64,000 bases of DNA from an uncultured Tenacibaculum sp. (GTDB lineage Bacteria > Bacteroidota > Bacteroidia > Flavobacteriales > Flavobacteriaceae). The stretch covers positions 541,253 through 605,252 of the forward strand of contig CANMIL010000003.1 of assembly GCA_947497895.1 (NCBI GenBank), written 5' to 3'. Shown one piece after another: positions 26,682 to 35,782 of the stretch. The notes under the pieces are model-generated. The model did no database searches. It had not been told where the DNA came from and saw only the letters and a program-made list of their open reading frames with translations. How positions within the stretch are numbered: position 1 is the stretch's first letter; the number at the start of each line of letters is the position of its first letter. Both the position numbers and the translations under genes were made by a program.

Positions 26682-27497
26682 ATGAAATTCAAGTTATTCG
26701 TTTTCTTTGTTATATTCCATTGCTTCAGTATTCTTGCTTCACAAGTTGAAATTCTTGAAATAAAAAGTGAATCAATGAATAAAGTGATAAAGAACATCGT
26801 TATTCTTCCTGATTCCTATACTGACGAAAAGAAAGGCTTCTCAGTGCTTTATCTGCTTCATGGCGCTTATGGCAACCATTTAGATTGGTTAACAAAAGTT
26901 TCAGAAATAAAAAAATACTCTGATGATTATAATATGATTATTGTTTGTCCTGATGGTGGGGCAACCAGTTGGTATTTCGATAGTCCTATTGACTCCAATA
27001 TGAAATACGAAACGTATGTTTCATCAGAATTAGTGGAGGTTATCGATAAAAGATATAATACAAATCCTGTAAAAGAGCATAGAGCGATTACTGGTTTGAG
27101 TATGGGAGGACATGGTGCCTTATTTTTGGCTTTAAAACATCAAAATATTTGGGGAGCCGCTGGAAGTATGAGTGGTGGTGTTGATATTAGGCCTTTTTCT
27201 AAGAATTGGGATATCCATAAGAGATTAGGTAAGTATAAAAACAATAAAAAAATCTGGAATGAGCATACTGTAGCTGGCTTGACTCATTTACTATCGAATA
27301 CTGATCTGAAACTTATCATTGATTGTGGTTATGATGATTTTTTCTTTGAGGTCAATAAAGAACTACATGAAAAGTTAAGTGAAAATAATATTGAACACGA
27401 TTATATTGAAAGACCTGGAAAGCACGATTGGGACTATTGGAGCAATGCTATTAAATATCAACTAGTATTTTTTGATAATTTTTTTCGAAAAAAATAA
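26682..27497 (+). CDS. Exported esterase (S-formylglutathione hydrolase / tributyrin esterase-like)
   Basis: 271 residues, signal peptide about 1-20, then an alpha/beta-hydrolase of the esterase D group. Nucleophile Ser140 in ITGLSMGGHGALFLA, Asp218 or 219 in CGYDDFFFEVN, His248 in RPGKHDWDYW; oxyanion region LYLLHGAYGN. Probably hydrolyses acyl esters in the periplasm or outside the cell; the natural substrate is not evident. Monocistronic, with its own terminator. Confidence 0.9.
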   Translation: MKFKLFVFFVIFHCFSILASQVEILEIKSESMNKVIKNIVILPDSYTDEKKGFSVLYLLHGAYGNHLDWLTKVSEIKKYSDDYNMIIVCPDGGATSWYFDSPIDSNMKYETYVSSELVEVIDKRYNTNPVKEHRAITGLSMGGHGALFLALKHQNIWGAAGSMSGGVDIRPFSKNWDIHKRLGKYKNNKKIWNEHTVAGLTHLLSNTDLKLIIDCGYDDFFFEVNKELHEKLSENNIEHDYIERPGKHDWDYWSNAIKYQLVFFDNFFRKK

Positions 27498-27508
27498 AAT
27501 ATGAAATA

Positions 27509-27540
27509 AAAAAGAGAGTTGAAAAATCAACTCTCTTTTT
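27509..27540. terminator. Terminator of the esterase gene, bidirectional
   Basis: Stem GAGAGTTGA / TCAACTCTC (27514-27522, 27527-27535) around AAAA, flanked by A-run and T-run. It can also end the convergent lipoprotein gene at 27562. Confidence 0.9.
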
Positions 27541-27561
27541 ACATAATAACTATAAGTCTCC

Positions 27562-28107
27562 TTAATATTTTACATTGAAGGTCGCTTCAGAAATATCGAA
27601 CGAATCCACTAGAGTTTCATTTCCATTTTCCTTATTGCATTTGCTCAGAATTCCAGTAAAACTTCCTGAAGCACTACTACCATCATTAGTAGCTGTTACA
27701 AAAACAATATTACTAGGATTATCTGTACATGTTGTCGCATCGGTTACCCAAGTAGGAAGCCAAGTATTGTAATGATACCTTTCTCCATCTTTGATATACT
27801 CGATTTCTGCTAAAGAATCCGTTCCTACCTTATCTTTCAAAATAGAAATGCTTATTACTTCATTAGTTGAATTGTCAATGGTTCCAGTAAGCTTAATAGC
27901 ACCTCCCATAGTTTCAAATAAATGGTAATCATTCTCCCCAACAACAACTTGGTTGAAAGTTACCTCTCTACCATTGATTGTCATTTTAATTTCGTTCTTA
28001 AAAGAAGAATCTGGATTTGTTTCTTCATCATTACCTGAGCATGATGAAAATACGATAATACTTAATAATAAAAATGTTTTGAATAGTACTTTTTTCATAG
28101 TTTGCAT
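27562..28107 (-). CDS. Lipoprotein of unknown function
   Basis: 181 residues; signal peptide with lipobox IIVFSSC, so an outer-membrane or periplasmic lipoprotein. The mature part is a small beta-rich domain beginning KMTINGREVTFNQVVVGEN, a pattern common in uncharacterised Bacteroidota lipoproteins, with two further cysteines (TTCTDNP and LSKCNKE) that could form a disulphide. Start can be ATG 28107 or 28098 (MKKVLF). Own promoter; no functional neighbour. Confidence 0.75.
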   Translation of the reverse strand: MQTMKKVLFKTFLLLSIIVFSSCSGNDEETNPDSSFKNEIKMTINGREVTFNQVVVGENDYHLFETMGGAIKLTGTIDNSTNEVISISILKDKVGTDSLAEIEYIKDGERYHYNTWLPTWVTDATTCTDNPSNIVFVTATNDGSSASGSFTGILSKCNKENGNETLVDSFDISEATFNVKY

Positions 28108-28120
28108 ATTTAAATTTCGG

Positions 28121-28128
28121 CAAACATA
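28121..28128 (-). promoter_or_regulatory. Promoter -7 element (TATGTTTG) of the lipoprotein gene
   Basis: Exact TAnnTTTG match on the minus strand, 13 bases before the first ATG. Confidence 0.6.
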
Positions 28129-28148
28129 TGCTTTTAAAAAGCAAAAGA

Positions 28149-28178
28149 GGAATGTAATTTGTTAAAATATTACACTCC
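28149..28178 (-). terminator. Terminator of the T9SS phosphatase gene
   Basis: On the minus strand GGAGTGTAAT / ATTACATTCC (one mismatch) with a 10-base loop, then CTCTTTTGCTTTTT. It begins about 10 bases after the phosphatase stop and overlaps the promoter region of the next gene. Confidence 0.65.
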
Positions 28179-28188
28179 CCTTTTATTA

Positions 28189-31100
28189 CTATTTCTTAAT
28201 AATTCTTTTAGATAATTTTTTCTCTCCTAGTTCATCAAACAACTCAACGATATAAACATTATTGCTCGAAAGTTTCGAGATATTTATAGAAGTACCTTCA
28301 ACTGGTGATTCATATACTGTTTTTCCAGTAAGGTCATATATTTTAATGTTTAATTTAGACTCAGCTCCTTTTACAAACAATGTCTCAGAAACTGGATTCG
28401 GATAAACTTCTAATGATGATATCAAATTCGGTTTACTTCTTTCCACCGTTCTGAATGCTGTATTTGTAATGTTCACCGTATAGTCTTCCACTTCACCATA
28501 TGCAAACGATGCTTCGCATGCAGTTGGCGTGGCGTTATACTTCATTACAATTCTCATTCGAGTAGCTCCAAGACTCGCCGAAGCAGGAACTGTAAATGAT
28601 CCATTGATAGCAGCATCTTTCGATCTAACTTTTGTCCAAGCAGTTTCTCCTGGGTCAGCAAAATCTCCATCTTGATTATAATCGATAAACACTCCATAGC
28701 CTTCGCTATAGACTGTTCCAACCCAAACAGGAGTTATAGAAATAGTAGTTGCTGCACCTCTTGTTAAATTGGTAGATATTGAGGTAAAGTCTGAATAACC
28801 ATTCCCTCCGGTTGAAGTATTATTAATTGTTCCAATAGTCACGTTACCAATATACTCATCAGCTACACTATTCCCTTTTGACGAACAATATGTTAAGGTA
28901 TTTCCAGGAGTTGTTACATTCACGGCATTACTCGATGGAGAAACGTTACCAGCAGCATCTTTTGCTTTTACAGTAAAAGTGTAGGAAGTGTTCGCTTGTA
29001 AACCACTAACTTGGTACGATGTGGTTGTCACGGTAGTTAATTTGGTTGATCCTTGGAATACATCATACCCCGTAACTCCAACATTATCGGTTGATGCTGT
29101 CCAACCTAAACGCAATGAAGTTTGTGAAACGTTACTAGCCGATAAACTTCCAGGAACGCTAGGTGCCTGTGTATCTGAACCTCCACCTCCTGTGGTAATA
29201 CTTAGGTCATCAACGGCAATATCACTTGACCAACCGTTTCCAGTTTTTCCTACAATTCTTAGTTTCATTTTCCTTCCTAAGTAAGAAGCTAAATTCACAG
29301 AAACCGAATTCCATTGATTTCCTTTACTTCCCGAAACTGTCCAAAGGTCTGACCAGCTAAATCCATCTAAAGACCCTTTTATCGTTAACGATCCAATATT
29401 ACTTCCATACATATGGTTTTTGAATGAAAAGGATGCTGATGTTTTTCCTGTTAAATCAACACATGGACTTTCTAAAATAGCTGTAGCATTATGTCCAATT
29501 TGTCCAGTACTATTATTCGTTGAAGCTTCCAAAAACATATAATATGTCCCTTGAGCTGCAGCACTCGGTCCAGTATTTGAAGAAGGAGTTCCTCCACTAT
29601 CTCGTACCCAGTTTCCGTCATCACCAGTTACTTGAGTCCAACCATCTCCTGACTCGAATCCTTGGTTATAAGGAAAAGAAGACACTGTTGACGAGCATGA
29701 CAACTGAATATCAGTAGTTGTTGCAGATACGGTGTTACTAGATAACGAAGTATTACCAGCAGCATCTTTTGCTTTTACGTAAAAAGAATATGTTGTTTGA
29801 GGTGATAGACCAGTAACGCTGTATGTTGTAGTATTTGCTGTTCCTATTTTAGTTGAACCTCGATAAACATCATATCCTGTAACTCCAATATTGTCTGTTG
29901 AAGCTATCCAACTCAAGGTCAAAGATGTTCCATTAATTGAACTTGCCACTAAATTAGTTGGTTTTGTTGGCGCCTGGTTGTCAACCACGTTGTTATTAAG
30001 GATTGTGATAACACTACCGTTCGATGGATTCCAAATATCCAATCCAGCAGGAATGGTAAAAGGATTCGAATTTGATACTGAACCAACACTATTCGCATTG
30101 TCAACTTTCACCGTTCGAACTTCCATTTTGTTGACATCAACAAAAATCCATTTAAATTGATTGAATGTAGCATTATTACGTGTCCATCCTTTTGCATCAT
30201 TTGACGAACGAAGCGGAGCACCCCAACATCCTTCACCTACATAAACAGTTCCATTAGTGTCATCTCTCGTAAAACCTTCTTCACAACCAGCCCCACCTGA
30301 ACATGGTTTCATTGGCCAAGTAGATTTAACGGTATGTGAATCTGATTCAAATACTAGGTTCACTCCGTTGTTGTAAAACAGTTGAGCCCAATTTGAATAT
30401 TCATCATTTCCTTCTGATTTTGAAGATACGTGAGGACGCATAGGCTTATGATACTGCGCTGATTTCCAAATAGAATTATTAGCACTTAATTTTCCACTAA
30501 GCCAAGATCGTTGACTTCCTCCCGCAGAAATTTCTGAGTTTAAGGTGAAAATAGTGTACAAATTACTTCCAAAAGTAATGTCATAATAAACACTTGATGA
30601 TGGAACATTGAATAAGTTATAGACACTATTGTTAGAATCTTCATGGTTTCCTCTTGCTGGAACAATCGGAAACATTCTACCATCACTGGCAGTAGTATTT
30701 TGCCAATCATCCAGCCAGTTTTTCCATTCGGTACTGGAATCTCCGTTGGTCATATCTCCTCCAAAAAACACTGCAGTTGGTTTCAATTTAGAAACTAGAG
30801 TATTTGCATTTCTTCGAGGTGTTCTATTGTTTCTAGAATCTCCTCCAGCAATAAATGACATCTTTTGATTATTGCTTGGGGCTGTTTTAAACCAAAAGCG
30901 ACTACTGGTTCCTTGACTATCACGGATAACAAAATAGTAACTTGTATTGGGAGTTAAACCAGTTAATTTGGCAAAGGTATTGTTCATTCCTTTGTAATAC
31001 ACGGTCCGATCGACCGTTTTTGAACTCGGATAACTTGACCAGTTTGTTCCGAAATCCGTGGTTCCGTAATAAACGGTAGGGCTAGTACCAGAAATTTGAC

Positions 31101-31218
31101 TCCAACCAATCATAATTGTCGTAGCTGGATTGTCAGTAATAATTAATCGGTACTTGTCATTGGACGAATAAGTTGTGTAGGTTACTAGTAGCAGTAACCA
31201 CAACATAGTTTTTTTCAT
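28189..31218 (-). CDS. T9SS-exported multidomain metallophosphoesterase (purple acid phosphatase-like)
   Basis: 1009 residues. Signal peptide about 1-19; N-terminal Fn3-like PAP domain about 20-112; calcineurin-type phosphoesterase about 118-380 with metal ligands in AGGDSR (Asp127), FFGGDMTNGD (Asp155), GNHED (Asn191-His192), YHKPMRPH (His257) and ESDSHTVK (His295). Then Fn3 (about 415-505), MAM-like jelly roll (about 510-675, FPYNQGFESGDGW), second Fn3 (about 683-770), GEVED domain (FIDYNQDGDFADPGE ... YGEVEDYTV) and a type A T9SS sorting tail (LEVYPNPVSETLFV ... RIIKK). Secreted or surface-attached; likely releases phosphate from organic esters. Confidence 0.9.
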   Translation of the reverse strand: MKKTMLWLLLLVTYTTYSSNDKYRLIITDNPATTIMIGWSQISGTSPTVYYGTTDFGTNWSSYPSSKTVDRTVYYKGMNNTFAKLTGLTPNTSYYFVIRDSQGTSSRFWFKTAPSNNQKMSFIAGGDSRNNRTPRRNANTLVSKLKPTAVFFGGDMTNGDSSTEWKNWLDDWQNTTASDGRMFPIVPARGNHEDSNNSVYNLFNVPSSSVYYDITFGSNLYTIFTLNSEISAGGSQRSWLSGKLSANNSIWKSAQYHKPMRPHVSSKSEGNDEYSNWAQLFYNNGVNLVFESDSHTVKSTWPMKPCSGGAGCEEGFTRDDTNGTVYVGEGCWGAPLRSSNDAKGWTRNNATFNQFKWIFVDVNKMEVRTVKVDNANSVGSVSNSNPFTIPAGLDIWNPSNGSVITILNNNVVDNQAPTKPTNLVASSINGTSLTLSWIASTDNIGVTGYDVYRGSTKIGTANTTTYSVTGLSPQTTYSFYVKAKDAAGNTSLSSNTVSATTTDIQLSCSSTVSSFPYNQGFESGDGWTQVTGDDGNWVRDSGGTPSSNTGPSAAAQGTYYMFLEASTNNSTGQIGHNATAILESPCVDLTGKTSASFSFKNHMYGSNIGSLTIKGSLDGFSWSDLWTVSGSKGNQWNSVSVNLASYLGRKMKLRIVGKTGNGWSSDIAVDDLSITTGGGGSDTQAPSVPGSLSASNVSQTSLRLGWTASTDNVGVTGYDVFQGSTKLTTVTTTSYQVSGLQANTSYTFTVKAKDAAGNVSPSSNAVNVTTPGNTLTYCSSKGNSVADEYIGNVTIGTINNTSTGGNGYSDFTSISTNLTRGAATTISITPVWVGTVYSEGYGVFIDYNQDGDFADPGETAWTKVRSKDAAINGSFTVPASASLGATRMRIVMKYNATPTACEASFAYGEVEDYTVNITNTAFRTVERSKPNLISSLEVYPNPVSETLFVKGAESKLNIKIYDLTGKTVYESPVEGTSINISKLSSNNVYIVELFDELGEKKLSKRIIKK

Positions 31219-31256
31219 AATGAAGGGTATTTGGTTAGTTTTTAACTTAACGCATG

Positions 31257-31264
31257 CAAATATA
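31257..31264 (-). promoter_or_regulatory. Promoter -7 element (TATATTTG) of the phosphatase gene
   Basis: Exact TAnnTTTG match on the minus strand, 38 bases before the ATG at 31218. Confidence 0.6.
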
Positions 31265-31392
31265 TTTTTACATGTTAAGAGTATATAACTGAAAAAATCA
31301 TTTAATAGTATAATAATCTAAAAAAGAAGTTGTTAACTATAAGTAAATGATTTTCTAACCAATAATTAACCATAGGCAAATACACTCATTTT

Positions 31393-31400
31393 TATATTTG
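31393..31400 (+). promoter_or_regulatory. Promoter -7 element (TATATTTG) that fixes the start of the membrane protein gene
   Basis: Exact TAnnTTTG match. It overlaps an in-frame TTG at 31398, ruling that codon out as a start and favouring ATG 31416, 15 bases downstream. Confidence 0.6.
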
Positions 31401-31415
31401 TCGAAATCTTTAAGT

Positions 31416-32288
31416 ATGAAAAACTCAACCCTTCTACGTATTTTAAAGATTAGCTCTTTTTGTATTTTTTTAGGAAGAGCTTATCAACATTTATTCTGGG
31501 ATGCTCCATTTAGAAGCTTCTTCTGGGATCAAGCTTTGTTGGAACCAATCGTAACCTCAATCTTTGGTGTTTCTTGGCAATCGTATGTCACGAATTTAAA
31601 TACGGATCATGCGATTCAATTTTTAACCAGAAGTACTGGCGTTTTATACAGTATTTGCGCTGTGATTTCTTTAACGATTAATGAAAAATCTAAACAGTGG
31701 ATGTACTCCATTTTAAAATTAGGCTCCGTAAGTTTAATTTTTCTAGCCTTATTATTAACGAAAGAGAAGTTTTATCATTTGGTAATGTTCTTTGAACATA
31801 CCATTCAATTTGGAGTTCCAGTAGCATTACTCTATTTCTTACAGAATAAAAATCAAGATACTTTAATTTTCTACTTGAAAGTTTTTATAGCACTTGCTTT
31901 TACTTGTCATGGAATGTACGCCATAGGCTATTTTTATCCTCTTCCTGGTAATTTTGTTACTATGACGTTAAACATATTACCTATTCAAGAAGAAATGGCT
32001 AAAAACATGCTCTTTTTGGCTGGTCTATTAGATTTTGTAATAGCGATAGGCATTTTTATTCCAAGAATTGCTAAAATAGCTTTATTATACGCTGCTTTTT
32101 GGGGCTTTGTAACAGCATTTGCTCGTATTCTAAGCGGTTTTCACTATGATATTTCATTTAGTATAACGCATCAGTATTTATATCTGGTAATTTATAGATT
32201 GCCTCACGGCATAATTCCTTTACTAGTATTCTTCCTAGTAAAGCAACCTATTAAAAGCACTAGGGTTACTAACCTAGTTTCTGTTTAA
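31416..32288 (+). CDS. Polytopic membrane protein, unknown function
   Basis: 290 residues with about seven or eight hydrophobic segments and almost no soluble domain. Recognisable stretches: FLGRAYQHLFWDAPFRSFFW near the N-terminus, AFTCHGMYAIGYF and GLLDFVIAIGIFIPRIAKIALLYAAFWGF. The last region is reminiscent of DoxX-like proteins, but this is weak. ATG start set by the promoter box. Single-gene unit ending at a bidirectional terminator. Confidence 0.75.
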   Translation: MKNSTLLRILKISSFCIFLGRAYQHLFWDAPFRSFFWDQALLEPIVTSIFGVSWQSYVTNLNTDHAIQFLTRSTGVLYSICAVISLTINEKSKQWMYSILKLGSVSLIFLALLLTKEKFYHLVMFFEHTIQFGVPVALLYFLQNKNQDTLIFYLKVFIALAFTCHGMYAIGYFYPLPGNFVTMTLNILPIQEEMAKNMLFLAGLLDFVIAIGIFIPRIAKIALLYAAFWGFVTAFARILSGFHYDISFSITHQYLYLVIYRLPHGIIPLLVFFLVKQPIKSTRVTNLVSV

Positions 32289-32309
32289 TTTTATCAATAT
32301 ATGATAAAA

Positions 32310-32335
32310 AAAAGCGAACCCAAGGGTTCGCTTTT
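32310..32335. terminator. Bidirectional terminator
   Basis: A perfect 12-bp stem AAAAGCGAACCC / GGGTTCGCTTTT with a two-base AA centre. Serves the plus-strand membrane protein and the convergent lipoprotein at 32370. Confidence 0.9.
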
Positions 32336-32369
32336 ATGTTTTATACTATTTTGAAGTAATATTTTATAG

Positions 32370-34034
32370 TTATTGTAAGTTGAATAACAATACTCCATTA
32401 CCCGTACTATTACCGAAACCTCCTACTTCAACATAATAGCTTCCTGCACTTAAGCTTCCTGTCATTTTTGATAAGTTACCTGGTCCACCACCATCATCAT
32501 CTGATCTTATAAGTTGTCCATTAGAACGATACAAATACAAATAAGTATCGTAGTTTGCCGATGTTGTTTCGAAATGGTAATCAGAAGATGTCGCAATTGT
32601 AAAATTGATACGAGTTCTTCCGTTAACAGATACCGTAGTGTCGTAATCAAAAGTTCTAGTGTATGGAGTTGTTATACTACCTAAAACCATATTGTCAGTA
32701 ATTTCGTTAGTCTCTTCAATATTAATATTGAAAGATCCTGTGATCTCATTATATGAACTATTGTTTATCACTTTCAAATAATAAGTTCCTGGATTATTCA
32801 TAACTAAGGATAAAACGTGATGGTTGTAATAGTTCGAATTTGAAACGATGTTCTGATTACTATCTCTTAATTCATAAGAAACACCTGAAACTGACGAGAA
32901 TGTATATCTGTAATTACCTGATGGAGCAGTAAAAGTATAAATGATATTATTGTCAGGCTCTTCATTTATAGAAGTAATATCAAACGACTCGCTATAAGGA
33001 AAGGCTAAATTTCCTAAATCAGTATTTGTTTCATTAGCATCTCTAAATATAAGATTGAAAGAACCATTGGATAAACTATTATAATTCTTACTTACTTCAA
33101 TATAATAACTACCAGGATTTAAAGCCTCGTTTTTCAGTGCATTATAACCTCCAGAAAGATAGTTATTATTGCTATCTGTTAACGTATATTGCATATTACC
33201 CGTAAAATCAGTTAAAGAGATACCCGTTCTTTCTGTAAGCGTAAAACTATATCCAATTTTATTATCTATTTCATCTTCCAAAAATTCGTAATTATTAATT
33301 TCAGCATATGGTAATGCAATCTCTCCAAGGTCAACATCTGTTGCTCTAAAGTTGTATGTTCTTGAGATTTCCTTTAAACCTCCAGATCTGTCGTTTGCGA
33401 TAACCTTAATGGTAATATCTTGGTCCAATAATTCTCTAAATTGAAAAGGAATATGTGCTGAACCCCAATTCGTATATTGGTTAGTTCCTATTACATAATC
33501 ATCAACAACAAGTTCTTCATTAATGTAAACATCATACGAAAGTAGGTCGTCGTCAGCATCTGCAGCTTGAAGCCATTCTACTGTTACTGAACTATAACTA
33601 TAGAAATCAAAGGTAATTTCTTTAAAGTCAAACTCACCTGGATCTCTGTTAACGTAAACATATCTCACAACAACTGATTCTTCCGAAACATTATTCTCTG
33701 AATCAAATGCAGTAATATTAACCGTAAGTTCAAGCCCCATACCACGAGTACTATTTCTAGATCCTGATAAATAAGGAGTCACATCAATTTCAAGACTATT
33801 TTCCGTGGTTCTGTTTGCTACAACATTGCCATTTACAACAACATTATAACTTACTTCATCGCCGTTTGGATCTTCAGATGCGTTCCAAAACAATTTTACA
33901 AATGTGTTTTCTATTACCTCTACTTCAATTCCAGTAACTGCTGAAGGTGGTACATTAGTTTTTTCTTCCTCACTACTACATGACGAAAAAATAAATAAAA
34001 TAAAGGCTGATATAAAAATGAAATTTTTTATCAT
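32370..34034 (-). CDS. Large lipoprotein with Fn3-like and PPC-like beta domains
   Basis: 554 residues. Signal peptide and lipobox FIFSSC (Cys 19). Two fibronectin-like domains (about 30-128 and 130-228: FVKLFWNASEDPNGDEVSYNV, SVTVEWLQAADADDDLLSYDV), then three beta-sandwich repeats of the bacterial pre-peptidase C-terminal (PPC) type, each ending in the (P)GSYY(I/V)EV or PGTYYLKV strand; the last has YDTYLYLYRSNG and SDDDGGGPGN. No catalytic domain is visible, so a surface binding or adhesive role is likely. Near-consensus -7 box TACTTTCG at 34104-34111. Confidence 0.8.
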   Translation of the reverse strand: MIKNFIFISAFILFIFSSCSSEEEKTNVPPSAVTGIEVEVIENTFVKLFWNASEDPNGDEVSYNVVVNGNVVANRTTENSLEIDVTPYLSGSRNSTRGMGLELTVNITAFDSENNVSEESVVVRYVYVNRDPGEFDFKEITFDFYSYSSVTVEWLQAADADDDLLSYDVYINEELVVDDYVIGTNQYTNWGSAHIPFQFRELLDQDITIKVIANDRSGGLKEISRTYNFRATDVDLGEIALPYAEINNYEFLEDEIDNKIGYSFTLTERTGISLTDFTGNMQYTLTDSNNNYLSGGYNALKNEALNPGSYYIEVSKNYNSLSNGSFNLIFRDANETNTDLGNLAFPYSESFDITSINEEPDNNIIYTFTAPSGNYRYTFSSVSGVSYELRDSNQNIVSNSNYYNHHVLSLVMNNPGTYYLKVINNSSYNEITGSFNINIEETNEITDNMVLGSITTPYTRTFDYDTTVSVNGRTRINFTIATSSDYHFETTSANYDTYLYLYRSNGQLIRSDDDGGGPGNLSKMTGSLSAGSYYVEVGGFGNSTGNGVLLFNLQ

Positions 34035-34145
34035 AGCGTATATAATTAGTGTTTAAAATTTTCTTTTAGCATAGCATTCTCTTCCCAAAAAAAGAATGCG
34101 GCGCGAAAGTAATACTATTTTTTATACCAGCGAAATTAAAAACTA

Positions 34146-34646
34146 CTATTTTTCTATTACAATAGGCAACGTATATCCCGTTCTAACGACTTTCCCTTTT
34201 TGCCTACCTGGTTCCATTTTGGGTAGCAGTTTAGCTATTCGAATAGTCTCTTTCTCTATAACTGAGTGAGAAGCCCTTGCCGTAATATCTTCAGCCAATC
34301 CATTTACACCAATTTTAAACATTAAATAAATAATTATTCTTCCAGGGCCTATTTCAACACATCTGTTCTCATATTCTTTTGTCTTTTCATTGAGTACTTT
34401 CTCTTTTTCAATACAATCAAAAACATCTCTATTGAAAGCTTCCAATACATGTTCATTCATTTTTCTATTCAAACAAGCCTTCCTCCCTTTTTTACTTAAT
34501 GCATATTCACATCCTGGAAAAATAGGGACTTCATTTATCACTGAGATTGGAACACTTTCAACTACTTTATCACTATTGCTTTTACTTTCTGTTTGACTGT
34601 ATAATGACGCCGAAACGAAAAGAATGATAAATACTATAGATTTCAT
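34146..34646 (-). CDS. Periplasmic protein with TonB C-terminal domain
   Basis: 166 residues: signal peptide about 1-18, then the VPIFPGC motif and a TonB_C-like fold at about 105-166 (RIIIYLMFKIGVNGLAEDI, IRIAKLLPKMEPGRQKGK, VVRTGYTLPIVIEK), as in flavobacterial energy-transducer proteins. Unlike TonB it lacks an N-terminal membrane anchor and proline-rich span, so it cannot transmit proton-motive force on its own. Contains four cysteines (CEY, ACLN, DCIEK, RCVE). Role unknown; possibly a TonB-domain binder. Confidence 0.75.
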   Translation of the reverse strand: MKSIVFIILFVSASLYSQTESKSNSDKVVESVPISVINEVPIFPGCEYALSKKGRKACLNRKMNEHVLEAFNRDVFDCIEKEKVLNEKTKEYENRCVEIGPGRIIIYLMFKIGVNGLAEDITARASHSVIEKETIRIAKLLPKMEPGRQKGKVVRTGYTLPIVIEK

Positions 34647-34796
34647 AAGAATCGCTTTTAAATCGAACCAAATATGAGTTAAATAATAGGAATTAATTAT
34701 TCTATCTATTATCTGTAGAGCTAAGATTACTATTTGGCTTCTTTAAATTAATCTTGGGGAAGAAGAACATCGCAGACATTATGCCTATTAAAACAA

Positions 34797-34826
34797 AAAA
34801 ATCCAAAACAAATGTTTTGGATTTTT
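34797..34826. terminator. Terminator of the atp operon
   Basis: 14-bp stem AAAAATCCAAAACA-like / TGTTTTGGATTTTT with a two-base loop, 22 bases beyond the atpG stop; A- and T-runs on both sides. The following 180 bases to 34647 carry no convincing gene. Confidence 0.9.
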
Positions 34827-34848
34827 AATATTATAAAGAATATTCTTT

Positions 34849-35709
34849 TTAGTTATTCAATGCCTCTGCACCACCAACGATTTCAAGAATCTCGTTTGTA
34901 ATAGCAGCTTGACGAGCTTTGTTATAAGTTAATAATAACTCATCACGTAATTCCGTAGCATTATCTGTTGCTTTGTGCATTGCAGTCATACGAGCACCGT
35001 GTTCGGCAGCAAATGAATCACGAATAGCTTTGTATAATTGCGTTTTTAATGATTTAGGAATTAACTCTAAAACAATCTCCTCTTTTGAAGGTTCGAAAAT
35101 GTAATCTAAGTTTACGCTTTCATCACTTTCAATAGGCTTAATTGGCAAAAATTGTTCTACTTGTACAATTTGAGTAGCAGCATTTTTAAACCTGTTGTAG
35201 ATGATCTCAATTTTATCATAAGAACCATCAACATATAAGTTCATTAATTTCTCAGCTGCTAACGCTACATTATCAAAAGTTAAGTCATCGAAAATATCAT
35301 TTCTATTTTCAATTACATTGTGCTCTTTAGATAAGATATCGTTTCCTTTTTTACCAATAGTAAGTAAATCTACAGCAACTCCGTTATACTTTCCGTTGAT
35401 TGTTCTAACTGTTTCTTTAATAATTGAAGAGTTAAAACCACCACACAATCCTCTATTCGAAGTTACAGCAACTAATAATACTTTCTTTACTTCTCTTTCT
35501 GTAGAATAAGCTCCACCTGCATCACTATCTAGAGTAGCACTTAAGCTCTGCAATAACTCTGTAAGCTTAGATGAATAAGGACGCATTGCCGTTATAGCAT
35601 CTTGGGCTTTTTTCAACTTTGCAGCGGATACCATTTTCATGGCAGAAGTAATCTGCATTGTTGATTTAATAGAACTAATTCTGTTACGTATTTCTTTTAA
35701 GTTTGCCAT
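34849..35709 (-). CDS. atpG: ATP synthase F1 subunit gamma
   Basis: Central rotor shaft of F1. 286 residues, normal length. N-terminal helix ANLKEIRNRISSIKSTMQITSAMKMVSAAKLKKA and C-terminal helix MTAMHKATDNATELRDELLLTYNKARQAAITNEI are the two long helices of the shaft; LLVAVTSNRGLCGGFNSSI is the conserved core. Last gene of the atp operon; separated from atpA by 73 bases that hold a repeat-rich hairpin. Confidence 0.97.
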   Translation of the reverse strand: MANLKEIRNRISSIKSTMQITSAMKMVSAAKLKKAQDAITAMRPYSSKLTELLQSLSATLDSDAGGAYSTEREVKKVLLVAVTSNRGLCGGFNSSIIKETVRTINGKYNGVAVDLLTIGKKGNDILSKEHNVIENRNDIFDDLTFDNVALAAEKLMNLYVDGSYDKIEIIYNRFKNAATQIVQVEQFLPIKPIESDESVNLDYIFEPSKEEIVLELIPKSLKTQLYKAIRDSFAAEHGARMTAMHKATDNATELRDELLLTYNKARQAAITNEILEIVGGAEALNN

Positions 35710-35720
35710 ACTAGTAGTTA

Positions 35721-35774
35721 TTTAGTATTGAGCATTGAGCATTGAGAAATTTCATCTCAATACTCAACACTAAA
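35721..35774. repeat. Repeat-rich inverted repeat in the atpA-atpG spacer
   Basis: The element holds three direct copies of ATTGAG and forms a nested hairpin: outer stem TTTAGTATTGAG / CTCAACACTAAA (11 of 12 bp), inner stem ATTGAG / CTCAAT around AAATTTCAT. It fills most of the 73-base spacer. Confidence 0.6.
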
Positions 35775-35782
35775 ATCTTTAA

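Noticed and set aside
34702..34806. Minus-strand frame that could encode a 34-residue one-helix peptide after the atp terminator
   Set aside because: Its only start is a TTG inside the terminator stem; an internal ATG leaves 25 residues with no support.
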